From Blautia sp. (GTDB taxonomy: Bacteria; Bacillota; Clostridia; Lachnospirales; Lachnospiraceae): 62,644 bases of DNA. The notes under the pieces are model-generated. The model was not told where the DNA came from, ran no database searches, and saw only the letters and a list, made by a program, of their open reading frames with translations. Position numbers and translations under genes: made by a program. Position 1 is the stretch's first letter. Every line of letters begins with the position of its first letter. The stretch covers positions 1 through 62,644 of the forward strand of contig JAMPAC010000014.1 of the NCBI GenBank assembly GCA_023667395.1, read 5' to 3'. Shown piece after piece: positions 1-9,026 of the stretch.

Positions 1-72
1 TATGGTGGATTGTTTCTTATCAACTCAATTTTACCACAAACCTGTGAGGAGTTGTCCTATTTTAGCAAAGAA

Positions 73-100
73 AAAAGCCTGATTTTATGCAGGCTGCGGC
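73..100 (-). terminator. hairpin with T-run, minus direction
   Basis: The arms AGCCTG and CAGGCT enclose an 8-base loop, and on the minus strand they are followed by six T residues, the form of an intrinsic terminator. No minus-strand gene is seen to its right before the sigma factor, so its client is unclear. It may belong to an antisense transcript or simply insulate the sigma gene. Confidence 0.4.
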
Positions 101-148
101 GTTTCACAAACGCCTAGGACTTATTTTACTATGAGAGGAGGCCGGATC

Positions 149-706
149 ATGGACGACCTTGCCATTATAGAACTGTATCACCGACGGGACGAGCAGGCCA
201 TCGCCGAATCGGACAAAAAATACGGCTCCCTGTGCCGCTCCATTGCCCTGCGGCTGCTGGGTATCCGGGAGGATATGGAGGAGTGCGTCAATGACACCTG
301 GCACGCGGCCTGGAACAGGATGCCCCCTGACCGTCCCCAGGCCCTGGGCGCGTTCCTTGGGCGTCTCACCCGGAACCTGTCCATCAGCCGATGGCGGCGG
401 GATCACGCCCGGAAACGGTATCATGGGATCGAGGTCATGCTCTCCGAACTGGAAGACTGTGTTCCCGCTCCCGGCACAGTGGAGGAGGATTGGGAACGAA
501 TACAGCTTGCCAGGGCCATCAGCGTCTGGCTGGACAGCCTGGAGGAGGAGAACCGACGGCTCTTTATCCGGCGGTATTGGTATGGCGACGAGGTAAAAAC
601 GCTGGCGGCGGAGCGGGGCGAGAGAGCCAACGCCCTCTCCCAGCGGCTGCTGCGGCTGCGGAAGGATCTGCGGGCTTTTCTGGAATCGGAAGGAGTGGAA
701 GTATGA
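149..706 (+). CDS. sigma-70 family (ECF-like) RNA polymerase sigma factor
   Basis: A 185-residue protein with the two helical regions of short sigma factors. The region-2-like part (about residues 15-90) includes the DMEECVNDTWHAAWN stretch and the ISRWRRDHARKR segment. The region-4-like helix-turn-helix part is near 130-180. It would direct RNA polymerase to a small regulon. I chose the ATG at 149 because AGAGGAGG lies 7-14 bases before it; the ATG at 131 lies upstream of that site. The gene overlaps the serpin gene by ATGA, so the two are translationally coupled, which is the normal arrangement for an ECF sigma and its membrane anti-sigma. The DNA here is visibly more G+C-rich than at 2246-2692. 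The family is clear; the regulon is unknown. Confidence 0.88.
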   Translation: MDDLAIIELYHRRDEQAIAESDKKYGSLCRSIALRLLGIREDMEECVNDTWHAAWNRMPPDRPQALGAFLGRLTRNLSISRWRRDHARKRYHGIEVMLSELEDCVPAPGTVEEDWERIQLARAISVWLDSLEEENRRLFIRRYWYGDEVKTLAAERGERANALSQRLLRLRKDLRAFLESEGVEV

Positions 707-2181
707 ATTCACAGGATATTTTTAACGGCGTTACCGACATTCGGGACGACCTGATCACAGGGGCGAGTGCAGCCCCGGCGGGTGCAGCCCCGGCGAGTGC
801 AGCCCCGGCAAAGCCGTCCCCCAAAAGACGATGCCGGATTCGGAAGCGCTGGCTGGGAGCGGTTGCCGCCGTGCTGGCGGTGGCCATACTGGCAGGCGTC
901 TTCCTGCGCCCCGGCGTCAGACTGACCGCCTACGCCATTGCCCGGGCGGAATACCCCAAAATGGCCTCCTATCCCAGCGGCTCTGCCCAGCTGATCGAAC
1001 CCCTCTACGACGCATGGTGGGAGGACGTGAAAGCCCAGCGCCGGGATCTGGGGGATACCACGCCCCTGCAGGATTTCTTCCGCCAGAGCGCCCAGGTCTT
1101 CCTGGCCGGAGACGGGGATGACAACCGGGTCTACTCCCCCTTGAACATCTACATGGCCCTGTCCATGCTGGCCCAGCTTACGGATGGGGAGAGCCGGGAA
1201 CAGATCCTGACCCTGTTAGGCAGCGATGGCATGGACGCCCTGCGACAGCAGGCCAGCGACGTATGGAACGGCAATTACCGGGACGACGGGGCGCTGACTT
1301 CCATCCTGGCCAATTCCCTGTGGCTGGACAGAGACGTGAAATTTGATCAGGACACCATGGACATCCTGGCACGGGATTTCTATGCCTCCTCCTATCGGGG
1401 GAAAATGGGCTCGGAGCAGTTCAACAAAGCTCTGCAAAGCTGGCTCAATAAGCAGACCGGGGGGCTTCTGGAAGAGCAGGCCGGGAACATCGAACTGGAC
1501 AACGATACCATCCTTGCCCTGGCTTCCACGGTCTATTTCAGGGCCAAGTGGCACACCGAATTTTCCAAAGGAAAGACCACGCCCCAGACATTCCACACAC
1601 CCGCCGGGGATGTGGAGACCGATTTCATGCACCAGCGGGACAACCAATCCTACTTCTGGGGGGATACCTTCGCCGCCGTCAGCCAGCCTTTCTCACAGGG
1701 CGGCTCCATGTGGTTCCTGCTGCCCGACGAGGGAATCACCCCGGAGGAACTTCTCTCCGACGGGGAAGCCATGGACTTTCTCTTTGCTTCTGACAAGTAC
1801 GAGTGGGAAAACCAGAAGTTTCTCTATGTAAACAAGTCCATCCCCAAGTTTGACGTGGCATCCCGGTTTGACCTGAAAGAGGGGCTTCAGACGCTGGGCA
1901 TTACCGACATCTTTGACCCGGCGCTGTCCGACTTTGCCCCCATGACCACCGACGTGGAGGAACCCATTGTCCTCTCCCAAAGCAGCCACGCCGCCAGGGT
2001 GACCATCGACGAGGAGGGCTGTACCGCCACAGCTTTTACCGCCATGGCTGCCGCCGGTTCGGCGGCGCCCCCTGACGACGAGGTGGACTTCGTTCTGGAT
2101 CGGCCGTTCCTCTTCTGCATCACCGGGGACAGCGGCCTGCCCCTGTTCATAGGGATCGTCAATTACCCTGACAGAGAATGA
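703..2181 (+). CDS. membrane-anchored serpin in the anti-sigma position
   Basis: A 492-residue protein. Residues 1-20 resemble the short cytoplasmic start of Firmicute sigma-linked membrane proteins. An Ala/Pro-rich stretch (22-38), a basic stretch (41-49) and one membrane helix (about 50-68) follow, then a full serpin domain outside the cell. The reactive-centre hinge is visible at about 437-453: EEG, then small residues (CTATAFTAMAAAGS). By normal counting P1 falls on a small residue, which would suit elastase-like serine proteases. The C-terminal serpin strand (DRPFLFCI, then LPLFIGIV) is intact. Serpins are suicide protease inhibitors. I infer that this one both inhibits a protease and may report protease attack to the coupled sigma factor. 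The overlap start at 703 uses the sigma stop. Confidence 0.85.
   Translation: MNSQDIFNGVTDIRDDLITGASAAPAGAAPASAAPAKPSPKRRCRIRKRWLGAVAAVLAVAILAGVFLRPGVRLTAYAIARAEYPKMASYPSGSAQLIEPLYDAWWEDVKAQRRDLGDTTPLQDFFRQSAQVFLAGDGDDNRVYSPLNIYMALSMLAQLTDGESREQILTLLGSDGMDALRQQASDVWNGNYRDDGALTSILANSLWLDRDVKFDQDTMDILARDFYASSYRGKMGSEQFNKALQSWLNKQTGGLLEEQAGNIELDNDTILALASTVYFRAKWHTEFSKGKTTPQTFHTPAGDVETDFMHQRDNQSYFWGDTFAAVSQPFSQGGSMWFLLPDEGITPEELLSDGEAMDFLFASDKYEWENQKFLYVNKSIPKFDVASRFDLKEGLQTLGITDIFDPALSDFAPMTTDVEEPIVLSQSSHAARVTIDEEGCTATAFTAMAAAGSAAPPDDEVDFVLDRPFLFCITGDSGLPLFIGIVNYPDRE
765..809 (+). repeat. three 15-bp tandem units inside the serpin gene
   Basis: The unit GAGTGCAGCCCCGGC occurs at 765-779, 780-794 (one base changed) and 795-809. 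It encodes the Ala/Pro-rich spacer before the membrane helix. As a multiple of three, it can change spacer length without a frameshift. Confidence 0.9.
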
Positions 2182-2202
2182 AAGATATCAGATGTATAGG
2201 AA

Positions 2203-2237
2203 AACAGAGCGGACGCAGGTTCCGCTCTGTTCGTTTT
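2203..2237 (+). terminator. intrinsic terminator of the sigma-serpin operon
   Basis: The perfect 10-bp stem ACAGAGCGGA/TCCGCTCTGT has a 7-base loop, followed by TCGTTTTA. It lies 22 bases after the serpin stop. Confidence 0.85.
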
Positions 2238-2245
2238 ATAGTTGT

Positions 2246-2692
2246 TTACTTCCATCCGTCTTTATTACTTCCTGTTTCAAAACTTAACGGAGAAACATGG
2301 GGATACTCGTCAACGGAGCCCTGATGTTTGAATGCCCATGCCCTCTGAGGGACATAAAGCAGGGACTCGAACTCCATGCCCCACACATTTTTTTCTTTGC
2401 CCTGTCTGACTTTTTCATAATAAGCCGGTCCGTTTATCAACGCAACGCACCTGGAATATAAAAAGGTGTCGTCAGACATCAGCGGATCAACTTTTCTGCA
2501 CTGTTCCGCCAGTTTTTCCATATCCAGATGATATAACAGTTCCGTCATCAGATCGTCAAATTCGAAAATAGCAGAATCGTCCTGTTTTGAAAGATATGCA
2601 ATAACCGGTTTAAGCACCTGATCGTCATCTCCTTCTTTCTCCCAGTCACACAATTCCATCGTCTTCCAAAAGAAATCATATTTCCTGTTCAT
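2246..2692 (-). CDS. DUF4240-like protein
   Basis: About 148 residues. The opening FFWKTMELCDWEKEGDDD and the later LYSRCVALINGPAYYEKV are the pattern I associate with DUF4240, a family of unknown function found widely in Firmicutes and Actinobacteria. It has no signal peptide or membrane helix, so it is probably cytoplasmic. The ATG at 2692 is preferred: the ATG at 2704 has AGGAGG almost touching it, whereas 2692 sits 13 bases after it, itself a little long. It starts about 38 bases after the GLUG-protein stop and may be the last gene of that operon. Base composition is more A+T-rich than its neighbours. Confidence 0.65.
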   Translation of the reverse strand: MNRKYDFFWKTMELCDWEKEGDDDQVLKPVIAYLSKQDDSAIFEFDDLMTELLYHLDMEKLAEQCRKVDPLMSDDTFLYSRCVALINGPAYYEKVRQGKEKNVWGMEFESLLYVPQRAWAFKHQGSVDEYPHVSPLSFETGSNKDGWK

Positions 2693-2730
2693 AACTCTTT
2701 TCATTCCTCCTGAAAATCCCTGTTGATCTT

Positions 2731-5688
2731 TTACTTTTGCTTCCGTCTCCTGCGGACGCCCCTCACAACAAGCGCCACCCCCAGCGCAACAGCCGCAGTG
2801 GCTGCGCCTCCAAGCCAAAGCCGTCCGCCGTCATCCGCCTTTTCCGTCAGCCGGAACGTTCCGGGGCACTCCATGGAAAACGCCACATAACTGCCCATCA
2901 CTTCCGCAGGAACCTGCCTGTAGCCGCCGTTTTCATACAATTCCGCCAACATATCCTCCGGATTTGCGCAGACCACCCTCACTGTCACGGAGCCTGTGAA
3001 ATCTTCCGTCTCCCCGGTTCCCCTGACAGCGATCGCGGTTCCCTCCGGGGTCTCGTTCAGCACCAGCCTCATTTCCGGCAGGAACTCGCCCTGAACCAGG
3101 ACGCGCACCTTGCCCTCCTCATCCCGCTCCTCGCTTGCCAGGGAAGCCACCCAGTTCTCGTACTGCGCTTCCAGCACACGATTGCCGGTAATGTAAGCAT
3201 AGTCGAACTCCGGCCAGAAGCCGTAACAGCCCTCCTTTTCCGGAACCTCGGGAATCTCCGCCGCATCGATGGATTCCCCATAGCGGCGCTGGAACGAAGC
3301 CAGTTCTTTTCCCTCCGCCTGGAAGCTTATGGTAAACTCGGAAAACGCCGCCGGAACTCCCTCGCTGGCACAGAACTCCTCATAGGCAAGGGGCGCCGCG
3401 CCGCCCTCATAACCGATGGCGTCGATGCCGGGCAGATTTCCGCGCACATAATAATTCCCGGCCAGATATCCGTCCTCCTGAAGCTGGCCTGCGATGGAAC
3501 CGCCCCGCTCCCCGGTCAGTTCGATCTGAGGATAGGCGTAACTGTAGAAAATATCGCAGCCTTTCCCCGCGATTCCGCCCACACAGTTTTTGCCCGAAAG
3601 CTGTCCCATGGCGTAACAGCTTCTGACGCAGTAGCTGGAAGACCCCGCGATTCCGCCCACATAACTTCCGCTGGCGCTGCTGACCGCGCCGTAGGATTCG
3701 CAGGAGATCACCGCCCCGAAGTCCGCCCGGCCCACTACGCCGCCCACATAGTCTTTCTTGCCTGCCACGTCGCCGAAATTCCGGCTCTCCCTGATCACTG
3801 CCTTGATGGTCTGCTCGATATGGAAGCTTTCCACGCCGCTGACCGACACATCCTCCTCGGGGTCAAAGTCATACTCCGTGGCCACCTGTCCCACAATGCC
3901 GCCCACGCTGTTATCCGCCTCCACAAGTCCCCTGTTGGTGCACAGCGTTATCTTTCCCTGCTGGAAAGCGGAGGTATCGTAATAAGCCGTCTCCACTTCC
4001 CCCAGTTCCTCTCCCGCCGCCTCGTCGGAATCATCGGACACCGTGATGCCCTCATAACGAAACAGGTCGTCCCGCAGTTCCTGGATGGATCGGCGCAGGA
4101 TCTTGCTCTGTTCGATCACCGCCTCCACATCGGCGCTGATGTGATCCGTGCCCTGCTGCAATACGGTGGCAAGCTGCTGCAGATGATTTCCCGCCGCCTC
4201 CAGTTCCGCGTTGAAAATGTTTAAGTTGTTGGTGACGGTATCCCGGCTGTCTCCGGTGGCTGCGGTCATATTGCTGATATGGGAACCCGCGCTGTCCCCG
4301 AACCGTCTCAGCGCCGCCCGGTAGCTTTCCGTGTTATCCGGCAGCTGTATGTTCAGGTCGCCGCTGCTGATATTTCCCGAACTGACCGAGTTATCAGGAA
4401 TCGTGATCTCAATATTATCATTGCCCGCCTGCTCCGCCAGATCCGCGTTCAGACGCTGCAGGTCGCTGCCAAGCCCCGCCAGTTCCTGGTTATAGAGATA
4501 CCAGAGATCGTTGGTGGTTGTGGTCAGGACGCTGGCGGCGCTGCTCACATTGGTAAGGTTGGCGGACACACTCCCTGCCAGGTCGGACGCCTGTCCGCCA
4601 TAACTGCTGATATCCTCCTGGGCCGCGTCCAGCAGGTCGAACAGCTGATCCGTCTCCCTGTCGATCTCCCCCAGCTTGTCATTGAGATACTGAACCTCCA
4701 GAAAAGGCTCCATCTGCCCCACGATACCGCCCACGTCTTTCCGCCCCATCACATGTCCGGTGTTGGTACAGCTTTGGAGATATCCCTGATGCAGGCGTCC
4801 CACGATACCACCTGTATTATAACCGATATGGGAGTAGCCCACAATGCCGGAATTGCTGCAATAATAAATCTTGCCCTGGGAATAGCCCGCGATGCCCCCT
4901 GTATCTGTATGAGCCTCCATGTTGGCCGCACTGTTCAGGTCTCTTAAATTTTCCACGGTCAGGTCTTCCAGGTCATATTCCACATCCGTGCTGTAAATGT
5001 TGATGCCGCCGGAATTCTGGCAGTGGTTCAGGGTTCCGTTGTTGGAGCCGCAGATGCCCCCTGCGGAATGATCCCCCACCACCAGAGCCGTTGACTGGCA
5101 CGCCCTGATCTCCCCTGTAGCCTCATTTATGCCCGCAATGCCGCCCACGTCCTGGCCTCCTGCCACGCTGCCATGGACGGTGCAGTCCGTGATGCGCCCG
5201 TAATTGACCCCCGCCAGGATACCCACCTGGCTCCGCGTGCCCTGGGGAAGCACCCTGCCCGACACTTCCAGATTGCGCACGACTCCCGCCTCCTGGACAT
5301 ACCGGAACAAGCCCTGGGCGGAGCCCGCACGGGTGATCGTCAGATTGGTTATCCTGTGCCCGCCTCCGTCAAAGATTCCGCCAAAGCTGGGAATCGACAG
5401 GTCCGTATGCTCCTCCAGGCTGATATCGTTCTCCAGCTGGACATACTTATCCCTGGACCAGACGTCCAGTTCGCAGTTTTCCGCCAATTCCGCCAGTTCT
5501 TCCTCGGTGGAGATAACGATCACCGTGTAGCCGCTCTCGCTGGCGGGATGCTCCGCCCCTTTTCCCGACTGGTACCGGCTGAACGACGTGTCGCCCTCCG
5601 CCTGCGCCTGCATGGGGGAAAACAGCACAAGCGCGCCAGTCAGGGCAAGGGACAAATATTTCCGAAAAGATTTATGTACATATTTCAT
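2731..5688 (-). CDS. GLUG-repeat cell-surface protein with C-terminal anchor
   Basis: A 985-residue secreted protein. It has a signal peptide at 1-31 (ending MQAQAEG), then many Gly-rich repeats of the GGIAG / GGIVG type in the first third and again near 590-720. These repeats form beta-helical folds in adhesins and are known as GLUG motifs. A helical, coiled-coil-like middle part (about 330-540) is rich in Ser, Asn and Asp. A single membrane helix near 957-977, followed by RRRRKQK, anchors it. The start overlaps the stop of the MMPL gene by four bases, so the two are translationally coupled and probably work together at the envelope. The ligand is unknown. Confidence 0.85.
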   Translation of the reverse strand: MKYVHKSFRKYLSLALTGALVLFSPMQAQAEGDTSFSRYQSGKGAEHPASESGYTVIVISTEEELAELAENCELDVWSRDKYVQLENDISLEEHTDLSIPSFGGIFDGGGHRITNLTITRAGSAQGLFRYVQEAGVVRNLEVSGRVLPQGTRSQVGILAGVNYGRITDCTVHGSVAGGQDVGGIAGINEATGEIRACQSTALVVGDHSAGGICGSNNGTLNHCQNSGGINIYSTDVEYDLEDLTVENLRDLNSAANMEAHTDTGGIAGYSQGKIYYCSNSGIVGYSHIGYNTGGIVGRLHQGYLQSCTNTGHVMGRKDVGGIVGQMEPFLEVQYLNDKLGEIDRETDQLFDLLDAAQEDISSYGGQASDLAGSVSANLTNVSSAASVLTTTTNDLWYLYNQELAGLGSDLQRLNADLAEQAGNDNIEITIPDNSVSSGNISSGDLNIQLPDNTESYRAALRRFGDSAGSHISNMTAATGDSRDTVTNNLNIFNAELEAAGNHLQQLATVLQQGTDHISADVEAVIEQSKILRRSIQELRDDLFRYEGITVSDDSDEAAGEELGEVETAYYDTSAFQQGKITLCTNRGLVEADNSVGGIVGQVATEYDFDPEEDVSVSGVESFHIEQTIKAVIRESRNFGDVAGKKDYVGGVVGRADFGAVISCESYGAVSSASGSYVGGIAGSSSYCVRSCYAMGQLSGKNCVGGIAGKGCDIFYSYAYPQIELTGERGGSIAGQLQEDGYLAGNYYVRGNLPGIDAIGYEGGAAPLAYEEFCASEGVPAAFSEFTISFQAEGKELASFQRRYGESIDAAEIPEVPEKEGCYGFWPEFDYAYITGNRVLEAQYENWVASLASEERDEEGKVRVLVQGEFLPEMRLVLNETPEGTAIAVRGTGETEDFTGSVTVRVVCANPEDMLAELYENGGYRQVPAEVMGSYVAFSMECPGTFRLTEKADDGGRLWLGGAATAAVALGVALVVRGVRRRRKQK

Positions 5689-8261
5689 GATCTGTCACCT
5701 CCTGCTTCCTCATCTGATGCAGTATCGCTTGATGCATCCGTCTGCCCGTCCGCATTTCCCGCCAGACCGCCGGATGAGGCATCCGCTTCCTCCACAGCTT
5801 CCAGCTTCGGTACTGCCTCCGCCTGTTCCGCCCCGTCCAGATCCTCCATGGTATCCTTCGCCCGGATCACAGCGCCCATCTCGCCGTCGATGACGCCGTA
5901 AAATTCTCCGTCCACAACGCCGTTTACATAACCCTTGATGTGGCCGTTCATGCGGATCCTGCCGCCGGATGGCAGGGGCTTCACCAGATCGCGTTTCAGG
6001 GTAAACGCCGTCTTCTCTATGATAATGTCGCCGATCAGCAGCGTCTGTGGCAATGCCAGCAGCACCAGGGCGATGGAAGTCAGCGTGCCCCTCCCCAGGG
6101 CCAGGCCGATGGCCGCCACCACCGCGTTGGACGATACATTGCTGATGATAAAGCCTGCCGCCACCAGCATGGAACCGCTGGTGACAATGGTGGGGAACGC
6201 CTGGTTCAGGGTTTCCACAATGGCCTCTTTGATGGGCATATATGTCTTCAGATCCATGTAACGGCTGGTGATGACGATGGCGTAGTCGATGGTAGCGCCC
6301 ATCTGGATGGCGGAAACCACCAGATACCCCAGGAAATACACCGGTTCGTTCTGCAGGTAGGGCAGGGAAAAGTTCATCCAGATACTGCCCTGGATGGTCA
6401 AAACCAGCAGTACCGGAAGTCCTGCGGACTGGAACGTGAACAGCAGTATGATCATGACAAACAGCGCCGTCAGCACGGTGATAATGGTATTGTCCATTCC
6501 AAAGGAGGTGCTCAGATCCTTGTCGCTGGTGGAATTTCCCACCAGATAGATGTCTTCATAATCATAAAACCGCGCCACCGTACTGCGGATCCTCTCCAGC
6601 GCCGCATAGGTCTCCTCGCCCTCCACAGGCACCGACAGTTCCAGCACGAAGCGGCTGCAGTCCTCTCCCAGCAGCTGATCCTTTGCAATGCTGATCTGAG
6701 AATAGGCATCCGTCAGCGTCTCCTCCAAATCCTCCTCCAGCGTAATGTTCCCGCTCTCTTTCTGGTCATAGATAAAGAGGAAAATATCGATCAGCGGCAC
6801 CTTATAATCGCTGATACCGCTCACCAGCGCGCCATAATTGCTCCCGTCCACGGCGTAAGCCGAATACAGCAGGTTCGCCACCTCAATGTCCATATCGATC
6901 AATTCGGCGAACTCCCTGGGGGAAAGCTGTTGGGTCAGGATATAACCGTCCATGGCCTCGATATTCGCCAGACCCATGCAGGAATCCACTTCTTCCATGG
7001 CCGCCAGGGCTTTCAGCGCCTGAGCCTCCCTCTCATAATCCCCGTTGGGCACGATCACAGCCAGCTGGTTGACGGTTCCGAACTCCCGGTTCACCATGCT
7101 GACGGAGAAACGGTTGGCGCTCATTTTATTGGCTTCCAGCGTATTGACGTCATAAACGTATTCCGCCTTTCCGGACAGCACCGCCGCCACGATCACCACC
7201 GCGATCAGGATGGGCGGCACAATATAACGGGTATGTACGCAGAACTTACCCACCATGGTGATCTTCGGCACGAAGCTTTTGTGATGGGAATGGTCAATGG
7301 CCCTGGCAAAGGTCAACAGCAGTCCGGGCATCAGGAAAAACACCGACACAAGGCTGAGCACGATGGCCTTTGCCAGCACGATACCCATATCGTAACCGAT
7401 CCGAAACTGCATGAACATCATGGCGATCATGCCGGACACCGTGGTCAGGGAACTGGACGAGATCTCCGGGATCGCCTTGCTCAGCGCCACGATCACCGCC
7501 TCCCTGGCGTCCTTATCCTCATGCTCCTCCATGAACCGATGGCATAGGATGATGGCATAGTCCACCGCCAACGCCAACTGCAGCACCACCGCAATGGAAT
7601 TGGTGACAAAACTGATAGTGCCAAACCAATAGTTGGTGCCCTTATTCAAAATAGCCGCTGTGATAAAAGTCATCAGGAATACCGGAATCTCCGCGTAAGT
7701 GGTGGAGGTGAAAAGCAGCACCGCCACGATCACCACCCCCGCCAGCATCAGAATGACAATCATATCCTTGTCCAGGTCGGAGGCGTCCCGCTCCTCCTGG
7801 CCGATATCGGAAGTGTAATACACATCATAGCCGGACAGTCCCTCCAGCACACCGTTCAGATACGCCAGCGTCTCCTCCTGATCCGCCTCGCCCGCGAAAG
7901 TGACCTCGAACAGCGCCTCCATATCATGATAATTTTCTTCCCCGAAATCCAGCATACTGACCCCATCCATCTCCTCGATGAGGGGCGCAAGCCGCTCCGC
8001 CTCCTCCAGCGTGATATTGCACACCATGATGCGGGCGGTTCCGTAGGTGGTAAACTGCTCATCCATCAGATCCAGCCCCTGCCTGGTCTCCGTAGTGTCA
8101 GGCAGATAAGTGGTCAGGTCGTTGTTGACTTTTACCCTGTTCATGGAGAATATGCTGAATACGATCAGCATAATGAAAACCAGATAAAAGCCCTTGCGCT
8201 TATCCACGATCAGCGTGGAAAGCTTCATCATAAATGAGTTACCCTGCTTCTCCTTTTCCAT
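5685..8261 (-). CDS. MMPL/RND-type membrane transporter
   Basis: An 858-residue protein with the MMPL layout: a helix near the start, a large external loop (about 40-165), a block of helices, a second external loop and a second block of helices. A hydrophilic tail of about 110 residues follows, containing the Gly-rich run GYVNGVVDGEFYGVIDGE. Proteins of this family move lipids, glycolipids or peptides driven by the proton gradient. ATG 8261 is chosen because AGAGGAG precedes it by four bases; upstream in-frame codons lack such a site. It is first in an operon with the GLUG protein and diverges from a TetR regulator. Substrate unknown. Confidence 0.85.
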   Translation of the reverse strand: MEKEKQGNSFMMKLSTLIVDKRKGFYLVFIMLIVFSIFSMNRVKVNNDLTTYLPDTTETRQGLDLMDEQFTTYGTARIMVCNITLEEAERLAPLIEEMDGVSMLDFGEENYHDMEALFEVTFAGEADQEETLAYLNGVLEGLSGYDVYYTSDIGQEERDASDLDKDMIVILMLAGVVIVAVLLFTSTTYAEIPVFLMTFITAAILNKGTNYWFGTISFVTNSIAVVLQLALAVDYAIILCHRFMEEHEDKDAREAVIVALSKAIPEISSSSLTTVSGMIAMMFMQFRIGYDMGIVLAKAIVLSLVSVFFLMPGLLLTFARAIDHSHHKSFVPKITMVGKFCVHTRYIVPPILIAVVIVAAVLSGKAEYVYDVNTLEANKMSANRFSVSMVNREFGTVNQLAVIVPNGDYEREAQALKALAAMEEVDSCMGLANIEAMDGYILTQQLSPREFAELIDMDIEVANLLYSAYAVDGSNYGALVSGISDYKVPLIDIFLFIYDQKESGNITLEEDLEETLTDAYSQISIAKDQLLGEDCSRFVLELSVPVEGEETYAALERIRSTVARFYDYEDIYLVGNSTSDKDLSTSFGMDNTIITVLTALFVMIILLFTFQSAGLPVLLVLTIQGSIWMNFSLPYLQNEPVYFLGYLVVSAIQMGATIDYAIVITSRYMDLKTYMPIKEAIVETLNQAFPTIVTSGSMLVAAGFIISNVSSNAVVAAIGLALGRGTLTSIALVLLALPQTLLIGDIIIEKTAFTLKRDLVKPLPSGGRIRMNGHIKGYVNGVVDGEFYGVIDGEMGAVIRAKDTMEDLDGAEQAEAVPKLEAVEEADASSGGLAGNADGQTDASSDTASDEEAGGDRS

Positions 8262-8357
8262 AGTCTCCTCTTTCCGGGAATCACAGCCCCTTTGTTGACT
8301 TTCTTTTTCAGAGTTATTATAATAAAACTCAATAAAAAGGCAATAAACAGATTTTTT

Positions 8358-8383
8358 ACAAATGTTCATTTATAGACACTTGT
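8358..8383. promoter_or_regulatory. candidate TetR operator between MMPL operon and tetR
   Basis: Imperfect dyad ACAAATGT - 10 bases - ACACTTGT, pairing at 7 of 8 positions, in the 175-base space between divergent genes. TetR proteins usually bind such dyads next to their own gene. The link is inferred from position. Confidence 0.45.
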
Positions 8384-8436
8384 GCGGATTATGTCTAATT
8401 TTAATGAAAATTTTAGAAACACGGAATGATACTATT

Positions 8437-9000
8437 ATGGATAAGAAGACTGACAGGCGGGTGCGCCGCACGCGGGCGCTGCTGCAGCAGAGCCTGATCC
8501 GGCTGATGGCCGAAAAAGAGATCAAGGACATTACGGTCAAGGAACTCACCGAACTGGCGGATATCACCAGGGGGACATTCTACCTGCACTACAGCGACAT
8601 TTACGACGTCTTAAGAAGCATAGAGTATGAGATGTTCGTGGAGTTCAATGAGATCCTCAACCGCTCCCTCAACCTGGAGCAAAAGAAATCCACACCGGAA
8701 GCCGTGCTGACCGATATCTTTCTCTTTCTGGAGCGCTACCGCGATATCGCGAAAGTGATGATGGGGCCTCACGGGGATATGGCTTTCGTCAATCATTTGA
8801 AAAATCTGGTAAGGGAGCGAATCTACCAGGCCCTGGAAAAGAAAAAGACCGACTGCGAATACGATTACGCGGAAGCTTTCGTCATCTCCGGCTGTATCGG
8901 CGTGGTGGAGACCTGGCTATACCACCCCTCTCCCCTCCCGCCCCGGGAAGTCGCCAAAATATGCTGCGACATGCTGGTACAGGGACTTGACCTGACGTAA
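8437..9000 (+). CDS. TetR/AcrR family transcriptional regulator
   Basis: A 187-residue protein. The N-terminal TetR helix-turn-helix is clear: TRALLQQSLIRLMAEKEIKDITVKEL, then ADITRGTFYLHYSDI (about residues 8-58). The C-terminal ligand domain is variable, as usual. It is transcribed away from the MMPL-GLUG operon and is very likely its repressor. The ATG at 8437 follows GGAATGATACTATT, a weak site; an in-frame ATG at 8404 would add 11 residues not typical of the family. Ligand unknown. Confidence 0.88.
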   Translation: MDKKTDRRVRRTRALLQQSLIRLMAEKEIKDITVKELTELADITRGTFYLHYSDIYDVLRSIEYEMFVEFNEILNRSLNLEQKKSTPEAVLTDIFLFLERYRDIAKVMMGPHGDMAFVNHLKNLVRERIYQALEKKKTDCEYDYAEAFVISGCIGVVETWLYHPSPLPPREVAKICCDMLVQGLDLT

Positions 9001-9026
9001 GATCATTCAGAAAGGAACACGAAGCC

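Noticed and set aside
2737-4947. Long plus-strand frames opposite the GLUG protein
   Set aside because: Composition-driven shadows of a G+C-rich gene; no recognisable family or start signal.
5940-7547. A 535-codon frame on the plus strand opposite the MMPL gene
   Set aside because: It is the reverse of a well-supported membrane protein, is His/Gln-rich without domains, and has no ribosome site.
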